DNA of 64,000 nucleotides from Eleginops maclovinus (taxonomy: Eukaryota > Chordata > Actinopteri > Perciformes > Eleginopidae). The notes under the pieces were generated by a model. It did no database searches. It saw nothing but the letters and a program-made list of their open reading frames with translations, and had not been told where the DNA came from. Made by a program: the position numbers and the translations under genes. Where the stretch lies: NCBI RefSeq assembly GCF_036324505.1, contig NC_086364.1, forward strand, positions 20,136,648 to 20,200,647, given 5' to 3'. Shown one piece after another: positions 23,626 through 51,828 of the stretch; position 1 is the stretch's first letter; each line of letters opens with the position of its first letter.

Positions 23626-26600
23626 TCACTCGTTGAGGAGGGAGTCCGGCTTGTCGTATCCAAAGAGCCTGAAGTCGGGTTCGTAAAGCTTGTACAGTTC
23701 TTTGCGGGTCTCCAGGGGCACGGTGTTGAACCAATCCGTCTCCCAGCTGCTGGCCGTGAGGTTCCTGCTGGAGGTGGGGAACTCCACTACATTGTCCACC
23801 TTCAGCTGTCGCAGCAGATGCTCCGCGTCCTCCTCCGCCGTCTCCAGGTGGCCCACAAAGTCATACTGAATCTGGCACGGGTGGCAGAGGCGGTACACCT
23901 GCCTCCAGTGCTCGTTGAAGGGCATCTCCTTCTCCGTCTGCGGGTCCAGGAGGTACTGGATAAAGTTGGAGAAGGACGGGTGGATGCCTACGCCGAACGC
24001 CTCGTCCACAGAGGCGGGAGGCGTCGGCTGGTTGGCGTAGCGACGCAGCATGACCTGGGCGAAGCGCCGGTAGAAGTTCTCGTTGCGCAGCTCAAATTTG
24101 TTCCGGTAGGCCGAGATGAGGCGCACAAAGGGGTCCCGAACAAAGATGAACTTGGTGTACTTCTTCAGCTTCACCTTGAAAAAGAGTAAGAATTGTATTA
24201 ATTACCAACATATTATCATTACACAAATAAAGGACATTTAATCTAAAAGAGGCCCTATTATGCTTTGTGATGGTTTCCCTTTCCTGTTACCGGGTTATAT
24301 AAGTTTGTGTGCATGTAAATGGTCTGCAACGGCTAAAATCTAATTCAACCTTTTTAGCCTTATTGAATTTTGTTGTGTAATTTATTTATTGTGCCCAGTA
24401 AAGTGATGATTTCTTGATATGCCCCAAAAAAAATACAGGCAATTTAAATAAAATCACTTCAGTTACAGAAACAACGGCTCATGGTTTGGGGAGAGACCTT
24501 TCGTTAATGATGACTTCTCTCTGTTGGAGCCACAGAAACACAGTGCTACACATTGGGTTTCATTTGTTTACTTGACCTCTGCAGTTCCAACAAAGCACTT
24601 CTCTTAGAAACACATTGATTATTCTGCTGGCACATTAATACTGCTGAAGTGGGAGCCGGCAACAGCCTCTACTTATGGAAATTGGACGAAAGAAGTGATG
24701 GCGCATTTAGAGTCAGAGAAAATAAAAGTCGCATTATTAAGACGAATGTAATCTCCTTCCAACAATTACTTCAACCAAATAATATAAACTATAATAACAA
24801 CACATCTTTATTTTCACCAGTAGTTTCCCCTATACTTCATTAAAGAAACCTTATTCAGACAGATGCATTTCTGAACATATACCTGTCATTGACTACTGTA
24901 AAAAGCATCGACCTCCTTTTGTTTCTATTTTATTCAGAATTATGATGTCTTTTGAATCAATTCTAAAACTCCACATTTTTAGGTTCGCTTTTACGTGACT
25001 TTATTTATGTTGTCTTACTTTTTGATTGTTTTCCTTATTTATTTTAAATATATTGAGTTGAGTTCACACTGTATTTTAATTAATTATTAATATTATTATA
25101 ATTATGACTATTATTATTATTGTGTTTTAACTTTGTTATTAGTATTTATTTGTATACTTCTAAAACAAAATATTTAATAGTATAATTCTCATTCTTTACC
25201 TTTTACTAATATTTAATAATATTAATATAATAATATACATTTTTTTCTGTGTCCTTCAAAGACGGAACTACTAAATTACACAGAATATAATAAACCTTTT
25301 CTTTTCAGTATTTATCCTACATTCTATAGCTTCTCATGGCGTTTGTTTTACAGGTTTCAACAGAAATAGGAAATGAATTGTGTGAAAAAGAACTTAAGAA
25401 CACTTCAAACTGATCACCGGGAAAGAATCACAGCCAGCAGGTGAGATGATATAAAGTATTTGTACAGACCTTCATGAGGTGCTTAGCGAACTTGCCGTAG
25501 CGTTTCCAGAACTTGTTGAAGGTAAAGTGCATGCTGCTGTTGTGGACCAGATCCCTGGGGATGGAGAGCGGGTCTCTCTGGGGAACGCCGTCCCGCAGAA
25601 GACTCTCACTGAGGACGATCATGATGCGCTTCCAGTTACTGCACGCCACCTGAGGGAGGAGCACAGGGGAACATATGAAGTATATACTATAGGGGAATGG
25701 GTGGAAACTGGAAGAAATAGGTGGTATGATGTCGGCGTTTATGTAACCCTAACCCTAAATGTCCCGGAAGAATTGAGGAAATTCTGGTTAAATATTCTCT
25801 AAATAGATAGATAGAAGATAGAATCGGAGGATGAAACCCTCTTTATTAGTCACATACATGCACACAGCAGAGCACACACAGTGAAATTAGTCCTCTGCAT
25901 TTAACCCATCCTAGTACTAGGAGCAGTGGGCAGCTATCGTGCAGCGCCCGGGGAGCAATGGGGAGGGGGGGGATTGGAGGTGTCCGGTGCCTTGCTCAAG
26001 GGCACCACAGCAGGGCCTAGGAGGTGAACTGGGACCTCTCCAAGTAGCAGTCCACTTTCCATTTTTCAAGTCTGTTCGGGGACTTGAACCGGCGACCCTA
26101 CGATTCCCAGTCCAAGCCCCTACTGACTGAGCTACTGCTGGACCTGACTGAGCCACTGCTGGACTGGAATGTATGATAAATGGACTTGTGTATATATGTC
26201 AACAGTATTTATAGTGTAAACATTATACAATGTGGAAAGTAGTTGCAGTTTAAATACCAATTTTAACTTCCTGTTACCGTACCTTGGGAACGTAGCAGTA
26301 GATGATGCCGTGCCGGTCGTCCACGATGAGGTGATCCAGCTCCTTGTTGGGAATGTCGTCAAAGGAACGGTTTTTACCAGGAAACGCCATGCTGTCGTTG
26401 GCGCACATCTCCTGCAGTAATCTCCGTCGCTGCTCCTGGTTTTGGTGACGCACAGACATTTTTTATGATTAGTAGTAGGCATTCATTCCTGCTGCAGCTT
26501 TTTTTCATGGCCATAATTTTGACTGGAGATGGAATTAACGATGGCTCCGATTCCATTTAAGCATGCCAGTGAGCAAGGTGCTGAAGACTTACCTGCATAC

Positions 26601-27666
26601 TTCAATATTATTTATGAATACTGAAATATTATGTATTAATTCTATATCACTGGCATATGAATTACATTTGAACCCTTCCCTGCAGTGTGAAACATTATTA
26701 TGCATCCAATAAACCCTGCCAACTTTCAGGATTGTATTACCATCAGTACTGTTGGAGCTATTCATTGTTTGGTAATATTTTTAAATGTAGTAATTGATTT
26801 TTACTTTAGTCAATTAATATTTATTCAGTTTAATTATTTAAGTTCACTTTTTATGCTTTTATTTTGAAGGCTGCTGAGGCACCAGGGATTTGGGTATATA
26901 CTGGTAGTGATAGAAGTTGTTCTTTTTATGATCGATGGTCGAAATCTAAGGAGAATAAACTGGACAAACATAAATCTTGCCAGGTCATTGGACTTAAATA
27001 TTAAAAATAACAATACATTTAATGATAGAGCATTTTAAGGGCACTCAAAGACACTTTACAGGGTAAAATATCCTATATCCTTGATTTTGAGTGTGTTTTG
27101 TTTTTATTGGTTTAAGGACAACTTGCCGCTTAAGTGTTTAGCCCGAGGACACTTTGACATGTTGACTGCAGCTGGTGGGAGCAGGTGGGATCGAACTGCT
27201 GACCCTTCTATTTTCAGACAGCGCACCAATCCTCTGAGCTACAGCCACCCCGTTAAATCATCCATCAATAATATTCAATTCAGATATTCACCTGTCTCTC
27301 TCGGAGCTCGGCTGCCACAGGAGTCAGGTGGATCTTCCACTCCCTCCGCGGTATGTACCGCTCCTCGGCCTTCTCTGATTGGTTACCGGAGTCAGCGGGG
27401 GCGGTGTCAGTGGGTTCCCCAGTCCCGGGTTCCAGGAACTGGTTGACGAAGGCGTCGATGTCTGACAGGAAGGACGGCGTCCGCGAGGTATGAGGCTGCT
27501 GCTGCTGATGGGGGGGAGGAGGGTGAGGGATCTTGGGGCCCGGCGACACAGGGGTGTGCAGGTACAGATGCGAGGCCCCGACATCGTCCCAGTAAATGAT
27601 GATGAGGAGGATCATGAAGGCCGAGCCCAGGACCACGAAGACTCGGAACATCCTGGAAGTTCCCAT
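23626..27666 (-). CDS. chst12: Carbohydrate sulfotransferase 12-like (chondroitin 4-O-sulfotransferase), 418 aa
   Basis: Golgi type II membrane enzyme that transfers sulfate from PAPS to C4 of GalNAc in chondroitin/dermatan chains. Coding exons (- strand order): 27292-27666 (residues 1-125), 26283-26435 (126-176), 25470-25649 (177-236), 23626-24174 (237-418), all phase 0 with GT/AG borders. Residues about 6-27 are the single membrane anchor (FRVFVVLGSAFMILLIIIYW), followed by a proline/glutamine-rich stem. The 5'-PAPS site lies around YVPKVACSNWKR and the 3'-phosphate site around FVRDPFVRLISAYRNKF. LDPQTEK, FNEHWRQVYRLCHPC and SSWETDWF track human CHST12 (414 aa) closely, more so than CHST11 or CHST13 as far as I can judge. 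Human CHST12 is coded in one exon, so the four-exon split is notable. It lies close to card11, as in human 7p22. A teleost a/b suffix cannot be assigned. Confidence 0.9.
24240..24345 (-). mobile_element. TTAA-type MITE fragment (end portion)
   Basis: AAAGAGGCCCTATTATGC followed by words (GGTTTCCCTTTCCTG, GTGCATGTAAATGGTCTGC) that match, in reverse orientation, the distal part of the element at 52500-52878. It lies in the last intron of the chst12-like gene. Confidence 0.55.
25803..26165 (-). mobile_element. tRNA-derived SINE in a chst12 intron (SINE 1)
   Basis: On the - strand the head has an A-box-like TAGCTCAGTCAGTAGG (plus 26119-26134) and a B-box-like GGTTCAAGTCCC (26079-26090), then a conserved body and an AATAAAGAGGG tail ending in GATA/TCTATC repeats near 25803-25825. 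The head is partly duplicated at 26135-26165. It is a SINE, not a functional tRNA gene. Confidence 0.75.
27010..27251 (-). mobile_element. tRNA-derived SINE in a chst12 intron (SINE 2)
   Basis: The - strand head contains TAGCTCAGAGGATTGG (A box, plus 27226-27241) and AGTTCGATCCC (B box, 27187-27197). The tail CCTGTAAAGTGTCTTTGAGTG is shared with the fragment at 15041-15125. Its body differs from SINE 1, so two SINE families are present. Confidence 0.75.
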
Positions 27667-27990
27667 GGCGACTGTTGCTGGCTACAAGATAACCATAGCA
27701 ACTGGTAAGACTTCACTGGGAGCCTCTACGGCAGCATGGCGGCGGATTGGAATAAGTTACCTGGGTCTTTTTTTATTCGGTCACCAGGGCAACAGATTGT
27801 TACAGGGTCACCATAGCAACAGAGTCCAGGGGCGCTCTCTCACCATGGCGATAGATTTAAAGATGGAGTCTGTGGCGGGTTTGTTATCTTGCTGCTGCTA
27901 CACTGCGGGAAACCGGACGTCCATGAGTCAACTCTCACCTCTGCTCCATGCCTGCAGACGGAGAGAAAGCTTGATTTATTCCATCATCAT

Positions 27991-28135
27991 TTAAAGAGGA
28001 CATATTCTGCTCATCTCAGGTTCATATTGGTAATTTGTGCCTCTAGTGTGGCATGTCTCCATGCTTCAATGTTCAAAAAGCGAGGGAACACAGGGATTTT
28101 AGCCTTTGCACACAAACCTATCTAAACACACCACA
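27991..28135 (+). mobile_element. TTAA-type MITE fragment
   Basis: Starts TTTAAAGAGGACATATTCTGCTC, like the ends at 37689 and 42770, then jumps to the distal segment (AGCCTTTGCA, CACACCACAGGAAAGGGAAA) seen at 52500-52878. It is an internally deleted copy. Confidence 0.6.
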
Positions 28136-30360
28136 GGAAAGGGAAAACTTCAAAAACCGAAATAGCAAAACAGAAAATGAACAAAACACCACTTTACGCA
28201 TAAAATTCTAAATAAAATAAGTTATTATTTGGTTCAAATCATAACAGGGGATCTGCATTCATCACAGTCCCTGTAATCATTGCATACTTGTTCAGCAATC
28301 GAAGCATAATAATTAACATTTGCCGTCAATTAATCAGTAAAAGCTACAGTTTCAGTAATTACTGAGTAAAAATAGCAATAGTACAAATATTGTTTTTGAG
28401 AGCAGAGAAACACATACTAGTCCTCGGCAGGATTTGAAAAGCATGCAGATTATCATCAAAAACAACAACAAAGGAAAAGCTGATGTGAGAGTGAGGCTGC
28501 TCTTGCTCTCTGGTAATAAAAACCTCTTGAAAACTGGAGCAAATCGTGGGCACGTCTGACATTTTATTGGCTTCAAATACTTCACTGAACCTCCTTCACC
28601 TCTCTGAGTTGACTTTACTTCCACCCACAGCAGTAAAATCACAAGTGCTTGTCAAAAGTTTGCATGCCAGGGGCTCTGCATACCAAAAAGTAATAACTTC
28701 TGCACTGCACAAGTATCCCGCTGTACCCATACCAGGCTTCCTATGGATTACTGTACAGCATCGGCACATTTAAATACTCTCTCTGAGTTAATAAAGGCCC
28801 CACTTTATACACCGAACGATACGCTCTGCATGTACAAAAACACACTGAAGCTTACTGTGCTCATGCATTGCTGAAGTGGCTATTTCTTTATAGAACTGCA
28901 GAGAAACGGCCAGTTCTACCTGTGGCTTATCTCAAATCCTAATTCATGTATCCTAATCCCCACTTTATCTCCAGTTTTCTCCTCTCTGTGCAGTTTGAAA
29001 GTCACAGGGTGTCGCTTTTCCATGCTGACACTTTTTCTAAATTTGGAGCCTTCGTGCAACAGTCCTCATATTATTTCCTCTTTCCTGGAGCTGAGAAGGG
29101 ACCATTGACATGGAAAATCATCGTTCCCCCTCTCCAGAGGCGGCAGACTACGCTCCTCTTCCTCTCTGCACTCCAATGAGCTAAAAGCTGTGACACTATG
29201 AACATTAAATCGGGCGTTTTAAGAACACAAATGTTCTGTACGCTGAAAGTGAATGTACTCAATTAAAAGCAGGGAAAGGAACTACTGTAGTTTTGTACCA
29301 TTTAGATGAACTAGCACTTTGATTTAGTATTTCTACTTCATACTAGTTTACACTTCAACTTACAATTCAGAGGAAACATTGCAGATCTTTGAATCAATAT
29401 TATTTTGAGATGAACAAATAATGATTTTAAAAAATATAAAACAGTAATAAAAATGCCAGTTGCAAGGTGATCTTTTTTTCAGTCACCAGTCCAAAATCCC
29501 AAATATTTCATTCATTTTGCAATGATATAAAACTGAGAAAAGCTGAAATACTCAAGTAAAGGTTTCCTGAAACATGGATGAGTTATTTACAAGTTCCCAT
29601 GATCAATATGAAGGGATAAAAGACTAGATTAATTTTATTAATCCTAAATTGAAAAAAAAATCGGTGGTAAATCTGCAGCGTGTTAGTTTGAGTTTAAAAC
29701 ATATAATAAAAACAACCAAACATAGAGAACATATAGAGTGTCTACAGAATACATGACTGAATACTGACACTATATTAGACCAACATACTACTAAACATAG
29801 GAGGACACTATATACATGTACAAAGCAGCTGCAGTTTTTAAATTCAATTTTAAAATGGAAAAAAAATTATCTGTGTTCACAAGATTTTTGGGGGATGTTT
29901 CAACAAGTCTCAAATATAATTCTAAGTCTTGCTGTTAATAATATTTTCCCTTGATCGTCCACGCTTGTTCTGTTCACCTCCACCTCAACAACCAGCAGGA
30001 AAAGCTGTAAAAAAGCAGCCGAGCAGCAAGCTGTGCTCTCCGGACAGAAGAGATAAATCTCCCCGTCCGGTCCGCAGCAGACCTGGAGACAATGACGCCT
30101 TTCACCGGGGGAGCAGCACCGCGGGAACGGGCTGCTCGAGACTCTGCATGTGGAGCTTGTTTAGTCAAATTTACGTGGAGATAATACAGAGCATCCAAAG
30201 AAAACAACGAGATTCCAGTCGTGCAACCATGGGTTTAATCTACCCGTGTACCAAAGTATAGTGCACAGTAAGAGAGAAACATGCAAAACAACTAAAATAG
30301 GTAACATGTTTAAATACTTTTCATATTTCTTGTGAGTATTTAAGTTAAAAACCTCCTCAC
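28136..30360 (-). other. Likely 5' intron of the chst12-like gene; no recognised exon
   Basis: Mostly AT-rich unique sequence. Bases about 29930-30140 are GC-richer with several CpG, possibly regulatory. No protein domain found on either strand. Confidence 0.3.
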
Positions 30361-30475
30361 CTCTTTTTGTGTGAGCACCCAGCGCCGCGTCAGCTGCCTG
30401 TGATGCGAGTGCTTGTTTTTTCCAGGGAGATGGAGCGGGATCACGCAGAGTATCGCGAGAGTTGGTAGTTGATGT
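30361..30475 (-). other. chst12: Candidate 5' UTR exon and promoter of the chst12-like gene
   Basis: The - strand has a CpG-containing segment ending AAAAGAG/gtgagg (donor at 30360-30359). It could splice to the acceptor TTGTAG/CCAGC at 27682-27681, which lies just upstream of the ATG. The segment carries ACTCTCGCGATA, close to the TCTCGCGAGA core-promoter element of broadly expressed vertebrate genes. No transcript data are available, so this is inference. Confidence 0.4.
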
Positions 30476-30829
30476 TTCTGCAGTGAGCTCATGAGGGGAA
30501 AATTTCACTTTTCTGGGTCAGCTCCAACAGAGCATGTCTCAGAGTCAGAGATGATTTATGTAGACAGCCTCCCAACCCTCCCATCCCTCCTTCCCCCTTT
30601 CATAGGGGCAATGTGCTGAAAATAACCTGCTGTACCTGCAAAAACAAATGTCATCTTCACGGAAAAAAATCTGACTGAAGGAATTATAATTAGGAAAGGT
30701 TGCTGTGGGGGGTCTGCGTCTATTTCTGTTGCCTCCGGCTGATCAGGCGGTTACAATCCTGTTATTTGTGAACTCTTTTCATCCTGTGACATCAAACACA
30801 GCAAGGAGCCCCTACAGGGCAACTGATTC

Positions 30830-30941
<112 letters not shown>

Positions 30942-31033
30942 TCATCATAATCTGCATTCAATCAGCATCACAATTTCACCCCTCTCCTGATTTGTCTAAT
31001 ATAACTCTGTACCCTGGCATCAATTATACTTTG

Positions 31034-31142
<109 letters not shown>

Positions 31143-34100
31143 CATGAACACATCAGATAAGAAACAGAAGGAAGAGAAAGTGCCATCAAGATCATTTTTT
31201 CAACATCATTTCAAAGCGATAAAGGACACATTCATCACGTTTATAATCTTTTACTTTTTATACTTTCATCTATGTTATTATTTGACGATAATGACTATGA
31301 CATTGTACCATACAAAAGGGTGAAAGTGTATTCAAAGTCATATAAATATTAGCCTTTGTGTCACAACACATAGAGCAAAAATCTAGTAAGACTAAGGCTT
31401 AAACAGGGTTTTGTGTTCCTTATCCGCAGTGTGTTGCAGTTATATTCACATCGCTGTTTGCATGTGTTTCCTCGCAGATGCAGAGATTATCCACCAGAAA
31501 CAGGTTACACTTAATCCCCCTCTGGACAGCGCATTTGACTCAATTTGAACCATCTGGTGGTTATGGCTTTGAAAAAATATCTGTGTAAAAATAGATTTAT
31601 AAACTGCAGAAATCAGCAAAGTAACCAGAAGCCATACGGTGTGTGGATATTAGTGCTGGATTAACCCAGAAATCGTCTTTTTTCATGAGTCTGTGTCAGA
31701 TTTAAAGGAGTTTTGCGCAAATTGATTACATTTCACAGCCGAGATTTCAAATTAAGTGAACTTGGGAGTACTTGTGTTGATTTATAGCTTGTTTTAAGCT
31801 TAAAATAACACATTTTTTGGGATAAAATAGAGTATTTCCAATCAATAAGATTAGTGCAAAAAGTAAAGAGTAGTCTTTAAAAATCTTTAAGATAAACAAG
31901 CTTCTAAAAACACACAACAGTTGACAGTTAATTGTAAATCAATGTATTAATATCATCATTCCTGATAGAAAGAAACATTTTTATTCAACATGTTTTTTAT
32001 CCAATGTTTTATACTTTATTTTCTAATCTTGTGTTGGTCAATTTGCTGCCTCTAAATCTAATATGTTTCTTTTAATAAGTTGTTAGGTGTCAAGATGACT
32101 TGTATTCTTGCCAACATTACACTCCTAATCCCTCATTAACATTATAAGTAATAATAGGAAACATCTTTGGGTTTTTTTAAGATAAAAAGGACAATTTTGT
32201 CTTTATGTGGAGAATACGGCATCTAAACATAGGCCGGTAACTCCTGGCTCCCGTACTTAGTTGCCTACATAAAAAAAAGTAAGCTTAGAGATTTAAAACT
32301 GTTGTGCTCATGTTTCCGGTTGCCTAGCACGGAGTTAAGTCATTATGTGTTTGTTTTTTAAATAAATGGAATGTTTAAAATGATTCAAATGGAAAGGATT
32401 TATGAGTTTATGTAACATAGAGGAAAAGCCACTGCATAGCAATTTGCTTTTAAAAGCTGTCCCAAGATGAACAATGACGTTAGGGGGGAGCGGAACGGTG
32501 CTCGAATTGAAATGTGGAGCTAATCATTTACGTGAGAAACGCCTAAAACCGAGACCAGTCGGACCAGTGTTTAAACTCAAATGTAAGTCGAGTAAGGAAA
32601 ACATGCAAACACATACAGTGGTAAAAAAATATTTTCATATCTCTAGAATTTAAGTTCCTCCCACTTTTTAAGATGCGCGAGGCCTGTAATTTTTTATCCA
32701 TACGGTCACCTTCCAATTGGAGAGACAGAATGAGGGAAAATATTCACTGGAAACAACATTGTAGAGATTTTTAATGAAATAATCTCCTAAATTTCAGCTG
32801 GTAAAATAAGTATTTGGGTACCTAAAACAATGCATCTTCTCACAGAACCTGTGAAGATTATCATTTAGAGGTGCTTCCTTTTTCGTCCTCGGCTGATCAG
32901 CGGTTAAATCACCTGTTTTTTGAACTCGTTTATCCTGTACAAAAACAGCAACCTGGTCCACATACCTCAAACATCAACATCCAAACTACACACAAGGCCA
33001 AGACCAAAACACCCCAAAAGGAGACCACAACAAAATCAACCTGCACCAGGCAGACAAACACTGATAATAACTGATCAATAGCATAAACAGCCTTGATTTG
33101 AATAAACTCAACCCTGGCATCAATTATTAGAACACTGAAGACATACAACACCACTCTACACACACCACATCACGTACCCACGCACAAATCACAACCCCAG
33201 ACACAAAACACACAAGAAACAGTGAGAAAAATCAGAAAAAACAGAGGATAGTGAATGTCCATCAAGATCATTTTCACCAAAGTAAAGAGGCACCATCAGT
33301 TAACATTAACTTTAACTTCCATGTGACTTAAACCTGACATTTCCATACGTGTGCTCCAAAGTCATTAATGCCAGTTGTGTCCAAAAAGAGCACAAGTCTG
33401 AAGACTTGCTTAGAGGGCCTTTGGATGATCAGATAAGCATTGGTGCATGTGTTTTGGTCAGAGAAACCAAAATCAGAACTTATTTGGTAAACATTAACTC
33501 AAACCTCTGGTGTTGTTGAAAAGGAGAAAGAATTAATAACTCAAAGATCACCATACCATGAAGCCATGGGGTGGAAAATATGCTTTGCCCGGCTTTTTTC
33601 TGCAAATTACAGGATTTGGCGAAATGATTACGATTTAAAGGAAAAAAATGAATGGGAGCCATGTTTCGATTGATGCTTTTTAGTGAAAAACACTTTGTAA
33701 AATCAGCAGTCCAAGAAACTAGAAGTGAAGACGTAGAGTTCTTTAAAAACAAAATATCCCAAACACACACAGGCCAGTTGAAATCAAGATTATGCTTCGA
33801 AAGAAAGCATTTTCAAAAAAGTCCTGAGTGGCTAGCATTTCTCCCAATCTCAATATGCTTTAAAAATCTTTAGGGTTCAAGATACTTGTATCTTACCAAC
33901 GACACCCCAATCATCATACATTTAAGGATATGCATAGGAGAATGGGTCTTAAGAAATAAGCAACAGTTTTGGTCTTTGTGGAAACGCATTAAAACATACG
34001 GTTTGGCTCCGTCATTGCCAATAAAAAAGATGTAATAGATAAAGTATGAGATGTAAACTTGTTGTTTCTTGCCTAAATAACATTATTTTTTTTTTTAAAT

Positions 34101-34345
34101 CAATGGAATATTTAAATTGATTCAAATCAAAGTGATTTCCTGATTTTATGTAACATGGAACTGCCCTGCATAGTTGATGTTAAACCCTATGATAAAAATT
34201 AAGGTTGATATGTTTTGGGTAAAATGGTGGAAACCTTCACACATTGGGGGTACTAGAATACGCACACGTGTGCACTTTAAACACTTCCCTTTTAAATTCT
34301 CTACATTAAATTAAAACAATAATGCTTTGTAATGTTTTCCATTTG

Positions 34346-34351
34346 TTTATT
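34346..34351 (-). terminator. card11: Candidate poly(A) signal of card11
   Basis: AATAAA on the - strand about 590 bases after the card11 stop codon. The region between is AT-rich and has no other gene. Confidence 0.35.
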
Positions 34352-34887
34352 ATTTTCTAAATCAAGGTAAAAACACACATTTACAAAATATATAATGCAT
34401 TTACTTTAAGTCTCCTGCAGTTTGAGTGTCCACGTGCGTTTCCGAGCATAAATATGTATGTATAAAAGCATGATGTACAAGGGAGTTTTTGATGGTTTTA
34501 TATAGAAACTCATAGGGGAAGTTATTCAAACTATAATAGAAACTTGAAAAGGAAAATGTGATTACATAAATAAATATATAAATTCTAAAAAGGTTTTTTA
34601 AGTTTCAACATAATGGTTAACTAGGAAAATGAAGATCCAATTTGCATTTTCATTTTCACATAGTCATTTGGGTTTTCTCAGGTGCGTTTTGAAACAAAAA
34701 TGGAAAAAAAACAGTTTTTTTCAAAACTTATTTTCAAATTACATTAAAAAAATATTAAATCCAATAAAAAAAGTGACTTCATTTTAGATTTTCAGGTTTG
34801 AAATCATAATTTGAATACAGTCTCTGACGGGCTTCCATAGGGCTCAGCTACACATGTCTTGTCGTGTACAGACAGTTGTTGTGTATC

Positions 34888-34888
<1 letters not shown>

Positions 34889-34915
<27 letters not shown>
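34889..34915. repeat. (TG)n microsatellite in the card11 3' UTR
   Basis: About 13 TG units beginning roughly 20 bases beyond the card11 stop codon; read as CA in the transcript. Confidence 0.9.
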
Positions 34916-34919
<4 letters not shown>

Positions 34920-34936
34920 TGTGGGTTTCGGAGTGT

Positions 34937-49606
<14,670 letters not shown>

Positions 49607-50135
49607 CTCTCACACCCTGAAAAGTAGTAAAAATGCTGAATTACACTCATGCATATTCATGGTAAGTGTTGCTGGAGAATTTGTCACGGTTGTTTTCTGA
49701 TCTGTATCTTTTTGGCACAAAATGGTGAAAGTGAAGAAGCAGAAACAAAGATGTAGTTTTTGCAGGAACCACAAACAAATCGTATGTCATATGTGGTTAC
49801 ATGTCTGCCAGACTAAAGGAGACAACAATAAATCAACATCGGCCCTGAAACAGTCTGTCATGATCTCTATTTTGAGCTACAAGGGCTCATTCTCTTCATG
49901 GGAAATCAGGCTCCCAACTAAAAACATGTTGAAGTATTCGTAGGATTTTACATCTGCTCCAAAGGGACTTTTTATTATACACTTATTTGCATTTTGATGT
50001 AGATCATTTATGTCTTATTACTGTATGTTTTTAGCATTGTTGGTTTAAAGTTATTGTGGGAAATATCTTTCAAACTGTCGGATGGATTGCCATGAAATGT
50101 TATACACCTATTGACAGACTTCTCTTGGTTAAATA

Positions 50136-50701
50136 CAGAGGTGGGAAGTACACTTACTCAAACTGCACTTAAGCACAATTTTGAATTAATTGTACTTTAA
50201 TTGAGTATTTCAATGTTATGCTACTGTGTGCTTCTACTCCACTATAATTCAGAGGTAAATTGAGTACTTTTACTCCACTACATTTATTTAATCCCTTTAG
50301 TTGCTAGGCAGATTTGGATTAATGATGTTAAATATAATCAACTCTCAAATCAGACTTTAGTTCACCTGCAGTAAATCCAGCAGCTACCCTGCAGTATACA
50401 AAGCCATTAGAACTAGCTGCACCTTTACCAGCTCTGAGAACACTTTAAAGATCAGTAATTATAAAACATATCAGAGATATTATTCTGAAATGGACCAATC
50501 AAACAATGACTACTTTTACTTTTGGAACTTTATTATGATGCTAACACTTTTCTACTTTTACTGGAGGAGCATTTTGAATGCAGGACTTTTACAGTAACAG
50601 AGTATTCCTACACTCTGGTACTTCTACTTTTACTCAAGTACAAGATCTGAGTACTTCTACTTTTACTCAAGTACAATGTCTGGGTACTTCTTCCACCTCT
50701 G
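50136..50701. mobile_element. hAT-like non-autonomous element, intact ends, copy 2
   Basis: Starts CAGAGGTGGGAAGTAC and ends GTACTTCTTCCACCTCTG, an inverted pair. It is flanked on both sides by the same 8 bp, GTTAAATA (50128-50135 and 50702-50709), the target duplication length of hAT elements. There is no coding capacity. The interior (50345-50520) is nearly identical to copy 1 at 5500-5670, and both ends are rich in ACTTTTACTCAAGTACAAG iterations. Confidence 0.88.
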
Positions 50702-51699
50702 GTTAAATAAAGGTTTTTAAAAAGCGTCACCCTTAGGCGTAAAGTGCATTTGGTCTCATCTGCATCATGTATTGTTGATATTGTTTTATTATTGAAAGGG
50801 AGAAAAATGGTCTGAGGGGTAAAGATCTGTTATACTGTCTGTTTTAGCCATGCCTCTGTTTGACTGAAAGAGTGCGCATGTTACACTACAGGAACCAGAC
50901 CAAAGTGACATTTCACGGCAGGTTTTGTGTGCAGCAGCTGAGTCTAGAACGTTGCTTGGTCGCTCCTTCAACAACAAGAGGTGAAGCACAAGACATGCGT
51001 AAACATTTGTAAGTGATTCATAACAGCCTTGAGATGGAAAATAAATCCTTTAAGTACTTAGAATGAGAAACCTCCTCAAAATAATGTGAAAATACATTTT
51101 TTTAAATGTATGTTTCCATTTGATTGCAACACTAATTTGTTATTTTGAATTTTCAAAAGTCATTATTTCCTTAAAATAAGTGAGATTTTCTTTTCACACA
51201 AAACCTGTTATCATTTTTTAGATTCATAAGTTAATATTTTTCAATACCAGGTCCTTATTTTGAACAAAAGTGAGTCCTTTCTTTTAACAAAAGTGAGTCC
51301 TTATTTTGAACAAAAAAGAGTCCTTATTTTGAACAAAAGTAAGTTATTTAAAAATCATTATTTTGCAATACTGAGTCAATATTTTCAAAAGCACTGAAGT
51401 CATTTCTTTTAACACCAAGTAATTATTTTCATTTAATAAGTAATTCAAGTTATCATTCCGACAAAGGTAAGTCACTATTTGCTCATACTAAGTCGTATTT
51501 TATAAGTAATTATAAAGGTTTACTTAAAGTCTTACTGGAACTTTTTTTCACCACAAGTTCAAAACACATCTTTCTCTTGAACTGTCAGAAATTGGCTTCC
51601 GTAGAGATAGCATTAAATAGAACCAAGATGCCTCTTATGATATGGCACCTAGAAACGACTATCAGCAACAGAAACATGTGAGGCTCTATAAAGCATGGC

Positions 51700-51828
<129 letters not shown>

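Noticed and set aside
23617..24189. 190-codon + strand frame over the sulfotransferase exon
   Set aside because: Antisense shadow of the chst12 last exon; no start context, domain or splice support.
26079..26134. tRNA-like A and B boxes (also at 27187-27241)
   Set aside because: They are heads of tRNA-derived SINEs with retroposon bodies and tails; no cloverleaf that would make a functional tRNA gene.
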